DNA from: Lachancea mirantina
Lineage: Eukaryota > Ascomycota > Saccharomycetes > Saccharomycetales > Saccharomycetaceae
Assembly: GCA_900074745.1 (NCBI GenBank)
Contig: LT598467.1
Location: forward strand, 248,001-312,000
Length of the DNA stretch: 64,000 nt
Direction: 5' to 3'
Shown here: piece after piece, positions 19,900 through 30,405 of the stretch
Position numbering within the stretch: position 1 is the stretch's first letter
Layout of the letters: each line of letters begins with the position of its first letter
Translations under genes and position numbers: made by a program
Notes under the pieces: generated by a model
What the model saw: only the letters and a program-made list of their open reading frames with translations
The model's database searches: none
Told to the model about the DNA's origin: nothing

Positions 19900-20898
19900 T
19901 CAACTCCTACCGGGTGGCAGGACAGGCAAGCTTTTAGAAGGAGGTAGAGCTTTCTTGAATTCCCTTACTATAATGTGGCAGTCAATTTCTTCACACAAAT
20001 TCTTCTTACGAGAAGCGGGCAATTTCTGAAGAAACTGTAAACCGGACGATCTCTCAACTGCATTGATAGGAACTTCAAAATCAATTAGTTTCCTTTCATT
20101 TGGAATGGGTTCGTTGGGTAAAACAAACGCTGCAACTGCTACGTCACCAGATTCGGGTTTAGACTTCGAGTTTTCGGCAACAATGACTTTAAAAAAATGT
20201 GTAGGTACAGCAATTGAAGGAGGATTACCAATGACTTCGTAGCTAACTCTGAACTTGCCATCTGCTCCCTGCTTGGGTAAGAACAAAGGACCACTTGCAA
20301 TGCGAACATCATGATACTTATTTGTCAAAGTTCGGCAAAAATATTCAAAATGAGCCCAGTAATCACGATTGAAACCGTCACCAATTTGAGGACATACGTT
20401 AGTTAAGAAGAATGTTTCGTCCATGGCTTTCTGAGAAAATTTGGCATTAGCAGCGGGTGCCATATGACCTCTATCGTACCCAGATCTAAAATAATCCTTT
20501 AATCTAGCTCTGAAACTATCAGGAATTATCTCATCTTCTTTAAAAAATGAGTTTTTTCTGTCACCATTTCTATTCTTTAGCGATGCAGCAGTAACGTGCT
20601 CCACAACCCAGTACGGCATGCGAGTTCTTCTATCATAACAAGAAACAAACTCTTCACGATTTTGCAAGTCGTGAATCGGTCCTGGGAAACCATATTTGAA
20701 AAATCCGGAAGGATTTACGCCTGTACCATAGACTTGAATGCCTCCTGGGGGCTTTCCTCCAAGTCCCCGGCCTTCATCAGTTTGAACTGCTGTTTGTCCA
20801 GGATTATTATATTGGTCAGAGCGACCCCAGAAAAAAAACGCAATAACCGAACCGGTCCCTAAACCCAAAAGGCCTGATGAAGCAATTCTTGTTGTCAT
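19900..20898 (-). CDS. NUC1: Mitochondrial nuclease Nuc1 (EndoG family)
   Basis: Nuc1 is the mitochondrial DNA/RNA non-specific endonuclease. From ATG 20898 it has 332 residues (S. cerevisiae 329). A hydrophobic N-terminal segment (about residues 8-24) serves as mitochondrial anchor. The catalytic DRGH is at 142-145 within SGYDRGHMAPAAN, followed by the LTNVCPQIGDGFNRDYW metal-site helix. An extended frame upstream begins with GTG and is not used. It converges with CBP1 after 62 bp. Confidence 0.95.
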   Translation of the reverse strand: MTTRIASSGLLGLGTGSVIAFFFWGRSDQYNNPGQTAVQTDEGRGLGGKPPGGIQVYGTGVNPSGFFKYGFPGPIHDLQNREEFVSCYDRRTRMPYWVVEHVTAASLKNRNGDRKNSFFKEDEIIPDSFRARLKDYFRSGYDRGHMAPAANAKFSQKAMDETFFLTNVCPQIGDGFNRDYWAHFEYFCRTLTNKYHDVRIASGPLFLPKQGADGKFRVSYEVIGNPPSIAVPTHFFKVIVAENSKSKPESGDVAVAAFVLPNEPIPNERKLIDFEVPINAVERSSGLQFLQKLPASRKKNLCEEIDCHIIVREFKKALPPSKSLPVLPPGRS

Positions 20899-21142
20899 AT
20901 GACGATATTTGTTTAAGATCTTAACATCAATATTTTCACATAAATATTTTTCTCCATTAATTGACACTTTTCAATCCCTCCATCGAACATAACATCAAAC
21001 AAAACGTCCGAATATAACACGACAAAATAATGTGACACTTTCAAATTAAATCGTCAACTGTCAATTGAATGGAAAATAATGTGCAAAATTATGCACGTAA
21101 CTTGCTTTTCATCCTTTAATTTGAAGCATTCAGGAAACTATT

Positions 21143-24100
21143 TTATTTAAATGTCTTTAGTTTCATAGACTGATTTCTTCTTTCAGAGACATCCGAATCT
21201 CCTCCAATGGTCAGTTTTATCAAACCTTTTACTAAGCCCTTTTCATGCTCATCAAGGTGTAATTGAATACTTCTCTTGACTTCCTCTCCATCGATCTGTA
21301 TTAATTCCATGAGAACTTCAGAAAAACCTTGCTTTTGATCCGGATTCACTTCCAACAAGGCAGCCAAGGCAAGCACCGACAAGTTTATCACACCAGTTCT
21401 TTTTTCAACACTTTCTTTATCAATTTCTCCATTTAATTCTAACAGCAACCTCATCAAGTCAGCTGGCTTTACATAGGAGGAAACCTCGGAAGTTTGGAGA
21501 TCTTTGAAGAGCTTTTCAAGAAAACATTTCAAAATTTTTGCTTCAGCGTAAGAGCGGCTCATGTTTTTGATTGTAGAACACATTATCCCGAAAGCTAGTT
21601 CTTCCTCCTCTTCAACTTTAAAAGATTCTATCAAGTTACTTGCAATCACTTCAATTTCCACAGAATCAAAAAGGTCATATTCGCTCAAGAGGATGATCGC
21701 TGTGGTAATGCTTAATTGGCGTGGCATCTCCTCAAAGATTCGACTCTTGAGTGCATTGTAAAATATATTAACCATATCTTTACCATCATCGAAACTCTTC
21801 GTTTGATTGATAATATACTTCAAAAGAGGTAACGTGAGCGGTACCAACTTCTCATAACCATCAGAATACATAATTTCACCGATAGTGTAGAAAAGGCACG
21901 CACATAGATCATTCTTAAAAACGACCGGAAACTTGTCGACGACAGAAATAAAACAATCGAAAACACGCTTAATAAGCAACCTTTGATGCTCTTCCGATAA
22001 TGTGGAGAGAAGGTTGTTATGATCGTCAACAGACTTCTTCAATTGTGGTTGTAACTGTCCCAAAATCATGAAAACAATCCGCAAAAGTTCATATATTTTA
22101 TCAAGCTCAGATATGCCTATCTCACCACTCTTTTCATACTCAAAAAACTTGGTAACAATTTTTTCGATGACATCAATGAGAGCAAAATGACTTTTTAATG
22201 CCCCAGTCAAAGCGATGCGATCAAATATTTGAGCCAATTCATCCTGAATTTCCGAGTCAAAAATGCAGTGCAAGGGAACCTCCAAACCAAGAACGCTGCC
22301 AACAGTGGATAGCGAGGATTGAGTCATACTAGCATCTTCGAAATTCGAAACAATGTTTTGAATACATTCAGCGAACATGACAAACGAAAATGCGCTTAAG
22401 TCCTGTTCTCCAAGGCATTGACTCAACAGTTTGGGGTTTTTGTCATTTGCACAACAGATTGCATCTATAACAACAAGCCACCTTTTTCGGTTCTCTTTGG
22501 AATCATGGTCAAAATTTACTCCGTTACGAATCAGAAAACCATTTTGAGTGGTCTTCACCCTATTGCAATTAATGGAGTGTTCACGTAAAGAAATGATCCA
22601 CAGAGGAACCAAACTATTCCAATGATTTTCCACAAATATTAGCAGGTCAGATTTATTTGACGAATTACGGCAAGCATCTAAAGTCAATTCCGCCCAAGCG
22701 CTAAGAATTGATTTCTCAATCTCAACCTTCGCCCTTGAGGTAAGACCGTCCACTTTACCGGGAGTGTGATTGCTTTCTTTTCCACGCATGAACTCACCCA
22801 ATGAGCTCTCGAAGAAAGAGGTGACTCTTTTCATTTCATCAAGAGAAACGATGTTAGAAGACAAATATTTTGCAGCAACACGGACCGCACAACAAAAATT
22901 CGCTGGAACCCTGTTCTCCCCAACGCACGACATGAGAGAGCTGACGACTTGCGCTTTCTCCTCATTTAGAATGGCCAAAGCTGCTTCATCTTCGTTGTTT
23001 TCAGCATAAAAATTAATGATGACTTCTAAAAGTTCAATACCGAGTCTCCTGAGACATCCCACATTCGATGTAGCTGCCTGAAAAGATAGTTTTATCAAGA
23101 TCAGCAACTTGCTGCTCAAGATTGGTCCCATGTTGTCAAGTTCTGTACAATAATCAAAGTATTTTAGAATTGACTCCATCAGCAAAACTCGTCCTTCCCA
23201 TCTTAATGGCTCATCAAGCGAAATCGAAATATTCTTATTCATTTGCTTGTGTTGGGCGTTTGAAGAAAATGCGTCAAAGCTAGTAGCATTTTCCTGCCGC
23301 TCGTCGACAGCGCCTACACTTAGTCCTATGACATGTATCATGCGTGGCTTATAGCAGTACCTCAGAAGCTCATCAAAGTGAACAGAAAAGAGAGCACAAA
23401 CTTTGTTGACCCAAGTACTATCTTCTACCATAGTTTCAAAAAGCCACTTTTCTAGATAAACCTGACCTTCTTTTGTCCTGGGAAACATTGAGTAATAAGC
23501 CCATACAGTGTGCGCAGCATCTTTCAAGCTGGAGGAAAACTGTCCTAACTTCAAGACTTGATCAAAAAAGGTGAAGCTTATCTTAATTGCGTCCTCATTA
23601 TACGATTTTAAAGGTGTCTCAACGCAAAGAGAGGTAGTTGGCATATTTTCTGCACCACAAAAGCACGAAAACGACTGCTTGATAAGAGTTCTTCCCAACA
23701 ATACGCAGTGCTCAAAAGGGACGACATCAAGCATTTTAAAAGTCGCCAGGTTAATACAGATTTTTAAAATCACCATTTGGTTCTGAACGTTTCGGGACGA
23801 TAAAAGTAAGAATATTAGATTCCTAAATCTTTCTCGAGATCTGTCATCAAGACTGACTAGATCTGGGCCTAGAATTTCAGTCAATCCATTTAGAATGTTT
23901 CCAATCACGAAATGTGGGTTAAAGGTTGTGCAATAGTTTTGTGTCCATGTGGAAGCAGAGAATATCCCACGCTGATCACTTAAAATAAACGTCTCCAAAA
24001 GCGAAAGAAGCTTTCCTGCAACAGCAAGATCAAGTGTTGTCAGACTTTCGAACAAAATTTCAATGCCGTACAAAGCCCAAGTGTGCACCACAGGATGAGT

Positions 24101-27052
24101 ATCTAAAGATAACGTCTCGAACAACTCTAGCGCAGAATGGCTCAAACTTTTGATATTTCCATGTTTGCATATCGAAGCAATGGAAAGAGCATTGAAAGCA
24201 CGCTCGTAAGGATTAGGAATATCAACAATGGCTTTTTGCAAAATGTCTATGTTCCCATGCATGTATTCATATTTTTCTCCACTAGCAATTTCGCGATCAC
24301 TAAGTCGAGAAGTTACTATCAGACCGATAGCATCGGCTCTAAGCTTCATTAGTCTTTCATTTTCACCAAAAGACATGCCTTTCAATATTTGAAGCATCAA
24401 CCCTCCAATCTCATTTTCGAGAGTCAAATTTTCCGAATGCAAAATTAAAAGTGCGCCATGAATAGCAAGACAAGTATTCACTGTGATAGCTGCAGTCCTT
24501 AGGTTGATAGTATTTTTGGAAAATATGCAAGAATTCAAGCTCTCAAGAACAGAGTGTTGAATCTTCTTATTCAGGAAGGGAAAAGTTAAGGAAAATATCT
24601 CGATCGAACAGTCGATAATGGACGTCGTGACTCGAGGGCAAAAGGCTTCAATCTTAGAATAACCTCGGCGGCTATAGAACATTATCAAATAGTCGTAGGA
24701 CAGCACAGTCGTAATAGGCTTAGAAATTTCATCTTCGAATCGGTCGTACCAAAAACCTTTGGTTTCGGAGCAATCTAAGATTCCGTTAGTAGGATAAATC
24801 ATCTGGGGTTTTCCTTGAATCTCATCTAATTGGTCACCGTGGCATTTACTGGTAATGCCGCATGAAAAATAAGACTTTTCACTAAAAAGTTCATCGAAGA
24901 CCACGAGCTCTGAAGATAAGCCATTGCCGGATTTGCCAACAGCTTTGCCTTCAGCAGATGTTGGGAAAGCTGTGTAAATATTGGGATCTGAAAAGTTTTT
25001 GACAATCAATATCAAAAGAGCAGTATTAAAATCACCCCGAACATATTGAGGTATCTTCAGATATAGCTGTAAAATCCTTTTCTCATTCCCCAACAGTGCG
25101 GAATCAATGACTTTAGACTTAAGAGAAATAGAATGATTGAATGCAGAACACTTTGAAAGGAGGAAGCAAACTTCTTTGCAGAAATCGTCACCAGCTGATA
25201 CAGCATCCAAAAATGCCAGCAAACAAGTTAAAGCATGACTTCTCAACTCAAGGTTTTTGTAAAGCTCATCTTCGCTGCTGAAATTAAAGGAATGTGTTAA
25301 AATGTTTTTCCAGAATATTAGCATTTGTGAAGTGTGATCCTTTAAGAAGTTCTCATCACGATACGTCATCAAGCCACACAACAGAATCCAAGAAATCAAT
25401 CCCTTATAGTAAGACAAAGACCCGCTTGTACTACTCGACGCCTTATTCAAAGTAAGCGCAAAAACCATGATCTTCATCACCAGCTCAGTCGAGACAAAAT
25501 CAGGATCAACAACGTTCATAAGCGACGATATGATCAAAGCGCTACCATGCGATTGTTGAAATTCAAAATTTGACGAAAATCCCGCCGTCAAAAAATCAAG
25601 CGACTGCGTCAAAGTGCTGTTCATGAAACGGGGAATTAGTTGCATGAAAATATTCAAAACGCGCACCGAATGTACTCTAATTTGGAAATTGTCGCTAAGA
25701 CAAAGTTTAACGAGTTTTTCTTTTATGATAGATGTTTGCCGATTGTCGATGTCGAAGGACGAGGAGCTATCTTCCATGAGTAACTTCGAAAACTGAAGGA
25801 ACGCTATCGTTGTAAAGGAGGTCTCATTTATGGGATCCTGGAGTAATTTCTCGCTTTTGTCACCGAAAATTGAAAAGAGAATGGCATTTTCAGAAGCCTC
25901 GCCAATGTACGGAAAAATGAGCCTGTGCAAGTTTTCGAAATATTGAAGATACCGTGAGATGGAGTCCAAAGTTAAGTTCCTGACATCTACATGTGAAAGA
26001 ATCCCAAAGGAGAGATTCTCAAATAGTTCCAAGTAACGAATTCCAGAGAGATACTTCACATTAGCAAGAACGTTAAGGCTAACGAAATGACAAATTGATT
26101 CAAAGCAACAACTTTTGACAGCCAGCGTCTTCGACTGTATGAAAAACTCAATGTAAAACTCCCATGTTCGCTCTTGAGAGATAAGACCATGTTGTTCATA
26201 GTATAATAGTGTTTCAGCAATAATACGTGCCGAAGTTATGCGGGTCTTGGAATTCGTGAATGCAAAATGACCAAGATTGTCGTTAATAAACTTGGCTTTG
26301 AAGCTGTTTAGAACGTCGTCGCCAGACTTGTCCTTGATGGCTTTCCTTCGCAGAATATGTCCCCAACAACCAATAAAAGCGTCTATCAACCCTATGGGGT
26401 ATCGATTTCGTTCTTCGGCTATGTCTGCCGATACGGTCTTCACCATTCTACTAACTTTGCCAATCATCTCGTCATCTATCGCATTGGCATCAAATCTCTC
26501 AAAAATTACCCAAATCAATTGAGAAATAGACGTTGAGTAATTCGCATGAATATATTTGTCTTTCTGTAGGTTTCTGATCAAGTTCTTGATCAATGAGCTG
26601 AGTAAAACTGGCACAAGTGAACTCAGTGCCTCGTGAAAGGTACTGAAAAGCCGGATCAGTATGGTAATAGCCAACTGCTTTGCATCTGAATATGAGTATC
26701 TTTTCTTGATGCGGTTTTTCTTCGAAGATTCAAGATTTAAATCTTCTTCACATATTATACTCGCCAAAACGTTCCCCACTTCCCACACCTGGTTGGGGTC
26801 CTTCGTTCTCAATTCATCGAGACAAACACACGTCAAAGATGCCATTTCATCGTTCACAGCTTGTGAAAAATTGAGATTTACCTGTCTAACCTCCAGAAGA
26901 ACCTTGAAGAGCTCTCTTAGCTCATTTATCCGTTCAACGGCGTGCAGGTTTCTCGCAGAAATTACTTCTTTCAAGCAATTTGAAACCCATGCAAAGGCTT
27001 TTCCGTCATTTTCTATGAGCTCTGCAGGTGAGAATTCTGAGGTTTGTGCCAT
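21143..27052 (-). CDS. LAA1: AP-1 accessory protein Laa1
   Basis: Laa1 (HEATR5 family) is a large HEAT-repeat protein that works with the AP-1 clathrin adaptor between trans-Golgi and endosomes. From ATG 27052 the product has 1,969 residues (S. cerevisiae 2,014). It is all-helical in appearance, with many Leu-rich paired helices over its full length and no membrane segment. Name rests on length, texture and the conserved PEX2-CBP1-NUC1-LAA1 block. Base composition is no longer strongly skewed here. Confidence 0.88.
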   Translation of the reverse strand: MAQTSEFSPAELIENDGKAFAWVSNCLKEVISARNLHAVERINELRELFKVLLEVRQVNLNFSQAVNDEMASLTCVCLDELRTKDPNQVWEVGNVLASIICEEDLNLESSKKNRIKKRYSYSDAKQLAITILIRLFSTFHEALSSLVPVLLSSLIKNLIRNLQKDKYIHANYSTSISQLIWVIFERFDANAIDDEMIGKVSRMVKTVSADIAEERNRYPIGLIDAFIGCWGHILRRKAIKDKSGDDVLNSFKAKFINDNLGHFAFTNSKTRITSARIIAETLLYYEQHGLISQERTWEFYIEFFIQSKTLAVKSCCFESICHFVSLNVLANVKYLSGIRYLELFENLSFGILSHVDVRNLTLDSISRYLQYFENLHRLIFPYIGEASENAILFSIFGDKSEKLLQDPINETSFTTIAFLQFSKLLMEDSSSSFDIDNRQTSIIKEKLVKLCLSDNFQIRVHSVRVLNIFMQLIPRFMNSTLTQSLDFLTAGFSSNFEFQQSHGSALIISSLMNVVDPDFVSTELVMKIMVFALTLNKASSSTSGSLSYYKGLISWILLCGLMTYRDENFLKDHTSQMLIFWKNILTHSFNFSSEDELYKNLELRSHALTCLLAFLDAVSAGDDFCKEVCFLLSKCSAFNHSISLKSKVIDSALLGNEKRILQLYLKIPQYVRGDFNTALLILIVKNFSDPNIYTAFPTSAEGKAVGKSGNGLSSELVVFDELFSEKSYFSCGITSKCHGDQLDEIQGKPQMIYPTNGILDCSETKGFWYDRFEDEISKPITTVLSYDYLIMFYSRRGYSKIEAFCPRVTTSIIDCSIEIFSLTFPFLNKKIQHSVLESLNSCIFSKNTINLRTAAITVNTCLAIHGALLILHSENLTLENEIGGLMLQILKGMSFGENERLMKLRADAIGLIVTSRLSDREIASGEKYEYMHGNIDILQKAIVDIPNPYERAFNALSIASICKHGNIKSLSHSALELFETLSLDTHPVVHTWALYGIEILFESLTTLDLAVAGKLLSLLETFILSDQRGIFSASTWTQNYCTTFNPHFVIGNILNGLTEILGPDLVSLDDRSRERFRNLIFLLLSSRNVQNQMVILKICINLATFKMLDVVPFEHCVLLGRTLIKQSFSCFCGAENMPTTSLCVETPLKSYNEDAIKISFTFFDQVLKLGQFSSSLKDAAHTVWAYYSMFPRTKEGQVYLEKWLFETMVEDSTWVNKVCALFSVHFDELLRYCYKPRMIHVIGLSVGAVDERQENATSFDAFSSNAQHKQMNKNISISLDEPLRWEGRVLLMESILKYFDYCTELDNMGPILSSKLLILIKLSFQAATSNVGCLRRLGIELLEVIINFYAENNEDEAALAILNEEKAQVVSSLMSCVGENRVPANFCCAVRVAAKYLSSNIVSLDEMKRVTSFFESSLGEFMRGKESNHTPGKVDGLTSRAKVEIEKSILSAWAELTLDACRNSSNKSDLLIFVENHWNSLVPLWIISLREHSINCNRVKTTQNGFLIRNGVNFDHDSKENRKRWLVVIDAICCANDKNPKLLSQCLGEQDLSAFSFVMFAECIQNIVSNFEDASMTQSSLSTVGSVLGLEVPLHCIFDSEIQDELAQIFDRIALTGALKSHFALIDVIEKIVTKFFEYEKSGEIGISELDKIYELLRIVFMILGQLQPQLKKSVDDHNNLLSTLSEEHQRLLIKRVFDCFISVVDKFPVVFKNDLCACLFYTIGEIMYSDGYEKLVPLTLPLLKYIINQTKSFDDGKDMVNIFYNALKSRIFEEMPRQLSITTAIILLSEYDLFDSVEIEVIASNLIESFKVEEEEELAFGIMCSTIKNMSRSYAEAKILKCFLEKLFKDLQTSEVSSYVKPADLMRLLLELNGEIDKESVEKRTGVINLSVLALAALLEVNPDQKQGFSEVLMELIQIDGEEVKRSIQLHLDEHEKGLVKGLIKLTIGGDSDVSERRNQSMKLKTFK

Positions 27053-27521
27053 GGCATCCACCGCCAGTCGCCTCTTAGTTGTTTCTTCTAATAAGCATTG
27101 GTTGTCGAGCTATAACCTTACTTTCATGGGAAATCTATCATTTAAACCAACGTATATCATGACAATTAGGCGCCAATTCGAGAAAGGATAATAGAACCGA
27201 GTAATACTAACGAGCGTCGACTATGGTCTTTGCCGCCCTTAACATGGTAGTTTAGATTGTCAACCGCTTTTAGGGCCCATCCATGACACTATATCAAGTA
27301 GATATTTTTCGAAAAACGTGTGTGACAGTGAGGTTCACATCGTCAACACAGGGAAGCAAGTATCCCATCAATTATTATTTTACATAGAGAGGACGCGCTA
27401 GGAAACTTTTCAGCATAACATGAGAGCGAAAAAAATTATCGGGTGAGTTCGATAAGGGATTCCGTTGCTTATTAGAAAGCGCAAATTATCGCCCAGCTCA
27501 GACGAAAAATGAAAAGTTCAA
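27053..27521. other. Intergenic region between LAA1 5' end and RHO1 3' end
   Basis: About 470 bp, containing the LAA1 promoter and the RHO1 3' flank. It marks a break in synteny relative to S. cerevisiae (a YJL block joined to a YPR block). No gene or RNA seen. Confidence 0.55.
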
Positions 27522-28157
27522 TCACAGAAGGACACACTTCTTCTTCTTCTTAGTAGAGGACTTGTTTTTCTTGCTTTTAGTTTTGCCCTGCTTACCCATC
27601 AAAGACGCGCGGGTGGCAGCTTCAAACACCTCACGCACACCGTAACCGGTCTTGGCGGAACATTCAATGTACTCGACGGCGCCAATTTGGTCCGCAACTT
27701 CTTGGGCAGCGGCTTGCGACAAGGGTTCTTGACCGTTTGCACGCAAGTTTTCGATGACTTGAGGATCATTTCTCAAATCGACTTTGCACCCGACCAAAAT
27801 AATTGGAACTCCCTGACAAAAGTGTAGAACCTCGGAAATCCATTTTTCCATGACGTTTTCAAGGGAATCTGGCAAGTCGATCGAAAAACAGATCAGAACC
27901 ACGTTCGAGTCAGGATATGAGAGGGGGCGCAGACGGTCGTAATCTTCTTGGCCAGCGGTATCCCACAACGCCAATTCGACGCGTCTCCCATCAACTTCGA
28001 CGTCGGCTACGTAGTTATCGAACACTGTAGGCACGTAAACCTGAGGAAATTTTCCCTTCGCGAAAACAATCAATAAACACGTTTTACCACACGCACCATC
28101 TCCCACGATAACCAGTTTTCTCCGGATGCTGGCATTATTCAAACCCTGCTGAGACAT
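27522..28157 (-). CDS. RHO1: Rho1-type GTPase, copy with altered switch I
   Basis: Rho1 controls cell-wall glucan synthesis, Pkc1 and actin. The 211-residue protein has the P-loop GDGACGKT at 19-26, the WDTAGQ switch II, a polybasic tail and the CVLL geranylgeranylation box. N-terminus (MSQQ...[11 protein letters not shown]) and much of the body are closest to S. cerevisiae Rho1. Its switch I reads [17 protein letters not shown], where nearly all Rho1/RhoA proteins have [17 protein letters not shown]: Gln39 and Asp47 replace conserved Glu. A second Rho1 gene lies about 1 kb upstream on the same strand. Confidence 0.93.
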   Translation of the reverse strand: MSQQGLNNASIRRKLVIVGDGACGKTCLLIVFAKGKFPQVYVPTVFDNYVADVEVDGRRVELALWDTAGQEDYDRLRPLSYPDSNVVLICFSIDLPDSLENVMEKWISEVLHFCQGVPIILVGCKVDLRNDPQVIENLRANGQEPLSQAAAQEVADQIGAVEYIECSAKTGYGVREVFEAATRASLMGKQGKTKSKKNKSSTKKKKKCVLL

Positions 28158-29157
28158 CTTTGAATTTTCGTATTTATCACAAGACTTATCCGGAATCTAG
28201 TCTCGATCTTTCCGACTGTGTCTCAAAAACAAAACAAACTTAAATCCGTGTAAATTTAGATTTACAGCGTGCGAAAAGAATTTAAGTTGAATAAGCTTGA
28301 AACCAAATATTCAATATCGCGATCTTGTTGCTCTGTGATCTTCAAATCGAACTGCCCGTTCTTTTTGACAAATCTCCTGACTGGTTTGATCCCCCTCGAA
28401 GTTGTCCTGTTGTAAACATATATATATATTTAGCGGTTGAAAAAAAATTTGTGGTGATAAAAATTTCCGTACAAACGTATCCTACTTGTATTGGCCGGGC
28501 CAATTTGATCCAGAGAATGCTCATTTCAGACGTGAAACAGCTTGCTAAAACCTCTACTTCCAGAAAGGGAAGTTTAGTATGCACGGTGGTATTTCTGTAG
28601 CCAGGTCTTGGCAAAAGTACCTCGCTAAAGAAAGAAATCGTCTCCGAGAGCAACCACATTTCTTGCATCAATCTCTGCAGGAGCATGCAGCAAGAGCTTC
28701 CATTTATGCGTGGAACCCCATCGAGGAACCATCGATAGAGATTGAAGACCGTGGAGGCAATAAAATTGCCATTTGACTTCGAACAGCTCTCAAAACAAAC
28801 TCTGAGTAAATTTTTGAGCCATAATTTTAAATTATTGTAACTAGGGTCAGCAAAGCGAGCAGAATTTCAGTAAATCTTGGCCGGCTGTCCAATAACGATA
28901 AATTCACGGCTAAGTCAGTGGCGGCCAAAGCTCAGCTAACGAAACACTTTGAAGAAATCCTATAAAAGTTTAGAGGTCTATGGATGTAAAAGAATGAATA
29001 ATGCAGTTGGTGATTGATTCGCCTTGTTGGGCTGAAAACACGACTAGATCAGCCCTCGAAGCATATTTGAGAGCCAGCAGCACGAGATGAAAATGCTAAC
29101 CAAGCAAAAGAAGAGGGAAGCTAGTCGAATTTCGCCATTTCTTGTATCAGATGTAAA
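28158..29157. other. 1-kb spacer between the tandem RHO1 genes
   Basis: It contains the promoter of the left RHO1 and the 3' flank of the right one. One 65-codon frame (28579-28776, +) is listed separately as doubtful. No tRNA or repeat was found. Confidence 0.55.
28579..28776 (+). CDS. Doubtful small ORF, 65 codons
   Basis: The frame starts with ATG and encodes a basic, Gln/Glu/Arg-rich helix followed by an acidic end. I do not recognise a family. It lies in the RHO1 intergenic spacer, opposite to both GTPase genes, and could be chance. No intron signal links it to a larger gene. Confidence 0.2.
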   Translation: MHGGISVARSWQKYLAKERNRLREQPHFLHQSLQEHAARASIYAWNPIEEPSIEIEDRGGNKIAI

Positions 29158-29790
29158 TTAAAGGAGCACACATTTTTTCTTCTTTTTAACAACGGCGCTT
29201 CCTGTGTTAGCAATAGCTTTCGACTGTCTTTTCCCTCCGAGTGCCGCTCTCGTGGCTGTCTCGAAAACTTCGCGTACCCCAAAGGCAGTCTTAGCAGAAC
29301 ACTCAAGATAAGAAACTGCACCAATTTTACTGGCCACTGCTTCACCTTGAGCCGTAGTCACGGGGCTTTGTCCAATGGCCCGCAAGGTTTCAATTGCTTG
29401 GGGGTTCTCACGCAAATCTACTTTGCAACCAACCAAAATTACTGGAACGCCCTGACAAAAGTGAGAGACCTCCGCTATCCATTTCTCCTGGACATTGTCA
29501 AGCGAATCAGGTAAATCAATCGAAAAACAAATAATAACAACGTTGGAGTCCGGGTACGATAAAGGCCGCAGTCTGTCATAGTCTTCTTGTCCAGCAGTAT
29601 CCCACAACGCCAACTCCACATGTACCCCGTCAACTTCAACATCTGCAACGTAGTTTTCAAACACTGTTGGAACGTAAACTTCCGGAAATTGTCCCTTTGA
29701 AAATACAATCAACAAACACGTTTTCCCGCATGCACCATCCCCGACAATCACCAACTTTTTACGCAGATTATTACCAACCGTGTAGGCCAT
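29158..29790 (-). CDS. RHO1: Second Rho1-type GTPase, canonical switch I
   Basis: A 210-residue Rho GTPase with P-loop GDGACGKT (17-24), canonical switch [15 protein letters not shown] (35-48), [19 protein letters not shown], a KKKKK basic tail and CVLL box. It is a close paralogue of the gene at 27522-28157, same strand, so a tandem duplicate. It differs more from S. cerevisiae Rho1 outside switch I (N-terminus MAYTVGNN; shorter, Ala-rich tail). MMS1 follows, as YPR164W adjoins YPR165W. Which copy is the functional equivalent of single-copy Rho1 cannot be told from sequence. Confidence 0.92.
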   Translation of the reverse strand: MAYTVGNNLRKKLVIVGDGACGKTCLLIVFSKGQFPEVYVPTVFENYVADVEVDGVHVELALWDTAGQEDYDRLRPLSYPDSNVVIICFSIDLPDSLDNVQEKWIAEVSHFCQGVPVILVGCKVDLRENPQAIETLRAIGQSPVTTAQGEAVASKIGAVSYLECSAKTAFGVREVFETATRAALGGKRQSKAIANTGSAVVKKKKKCVLL

Positions 29791-30405
29791 TCCAACCGAT
29801 ATATCTCTCCTAAAAGCCCAGGATACTATCTGCTAATGCTCGCACTGAAACTTCAGCCTAAATCTTGTTTTCTCTATTGAATTTGCTCCAACCGGAAAAC
29901 TCATTGAGAACAAATCTCGAATCAGCCCTTTGATTTTTTTCCTTGTTCCTCGATCAAAATACACAAAACATAAAAAACATTGATTGAAAGGTGAAATAGT
30001 AAAATTTCAAATTTAAGTGCGGAAGATAATTATAGCCGTACATCAAAGGTGAGAGATAAGAACGATTAACAACAATAAGAAACAATCTCTTGAAATTGCC
30101 AATTAATACAACATTTTATCAGCCAAGTTGCCTCAGGTCTTGGAAAGTGGCTTCTCTTAAAATAATAGTATAAGGTCGGATTTTAATTTCTCAAATCAAC
30201 AAGAACTTACTCGAAAACTTACTCGGAACGCTAGCGCATTTGATTTGGTTCACACTTTCAAATTTGAAGTTTCATAAGCAGGTCTCGTTGAAGACGTAAA
30301 GATGTAAATTAGGCTGGAAATACGTCTCTTAAAGCTTCGAATCCTGATTTGTTTCGTATTTTCAGTTCGAGATTATGGCTTATAGATTCGCCAGGCCCAA
30401 GTTAG
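29791..30405. other. Intergenic region upstream of the right RHO1 copy
   Basis: About 615 bp of AT-rich DNA containing the right RHO1 promoter and the MMS1 3' flank. No gene seen. Confidence 0.55.

Noticed and set aside
28325-28686. Overlapping plus and minus frames of 91 and 114 codons between the RHO1 genes
   Set aside because: They exclude each other and show no family features.
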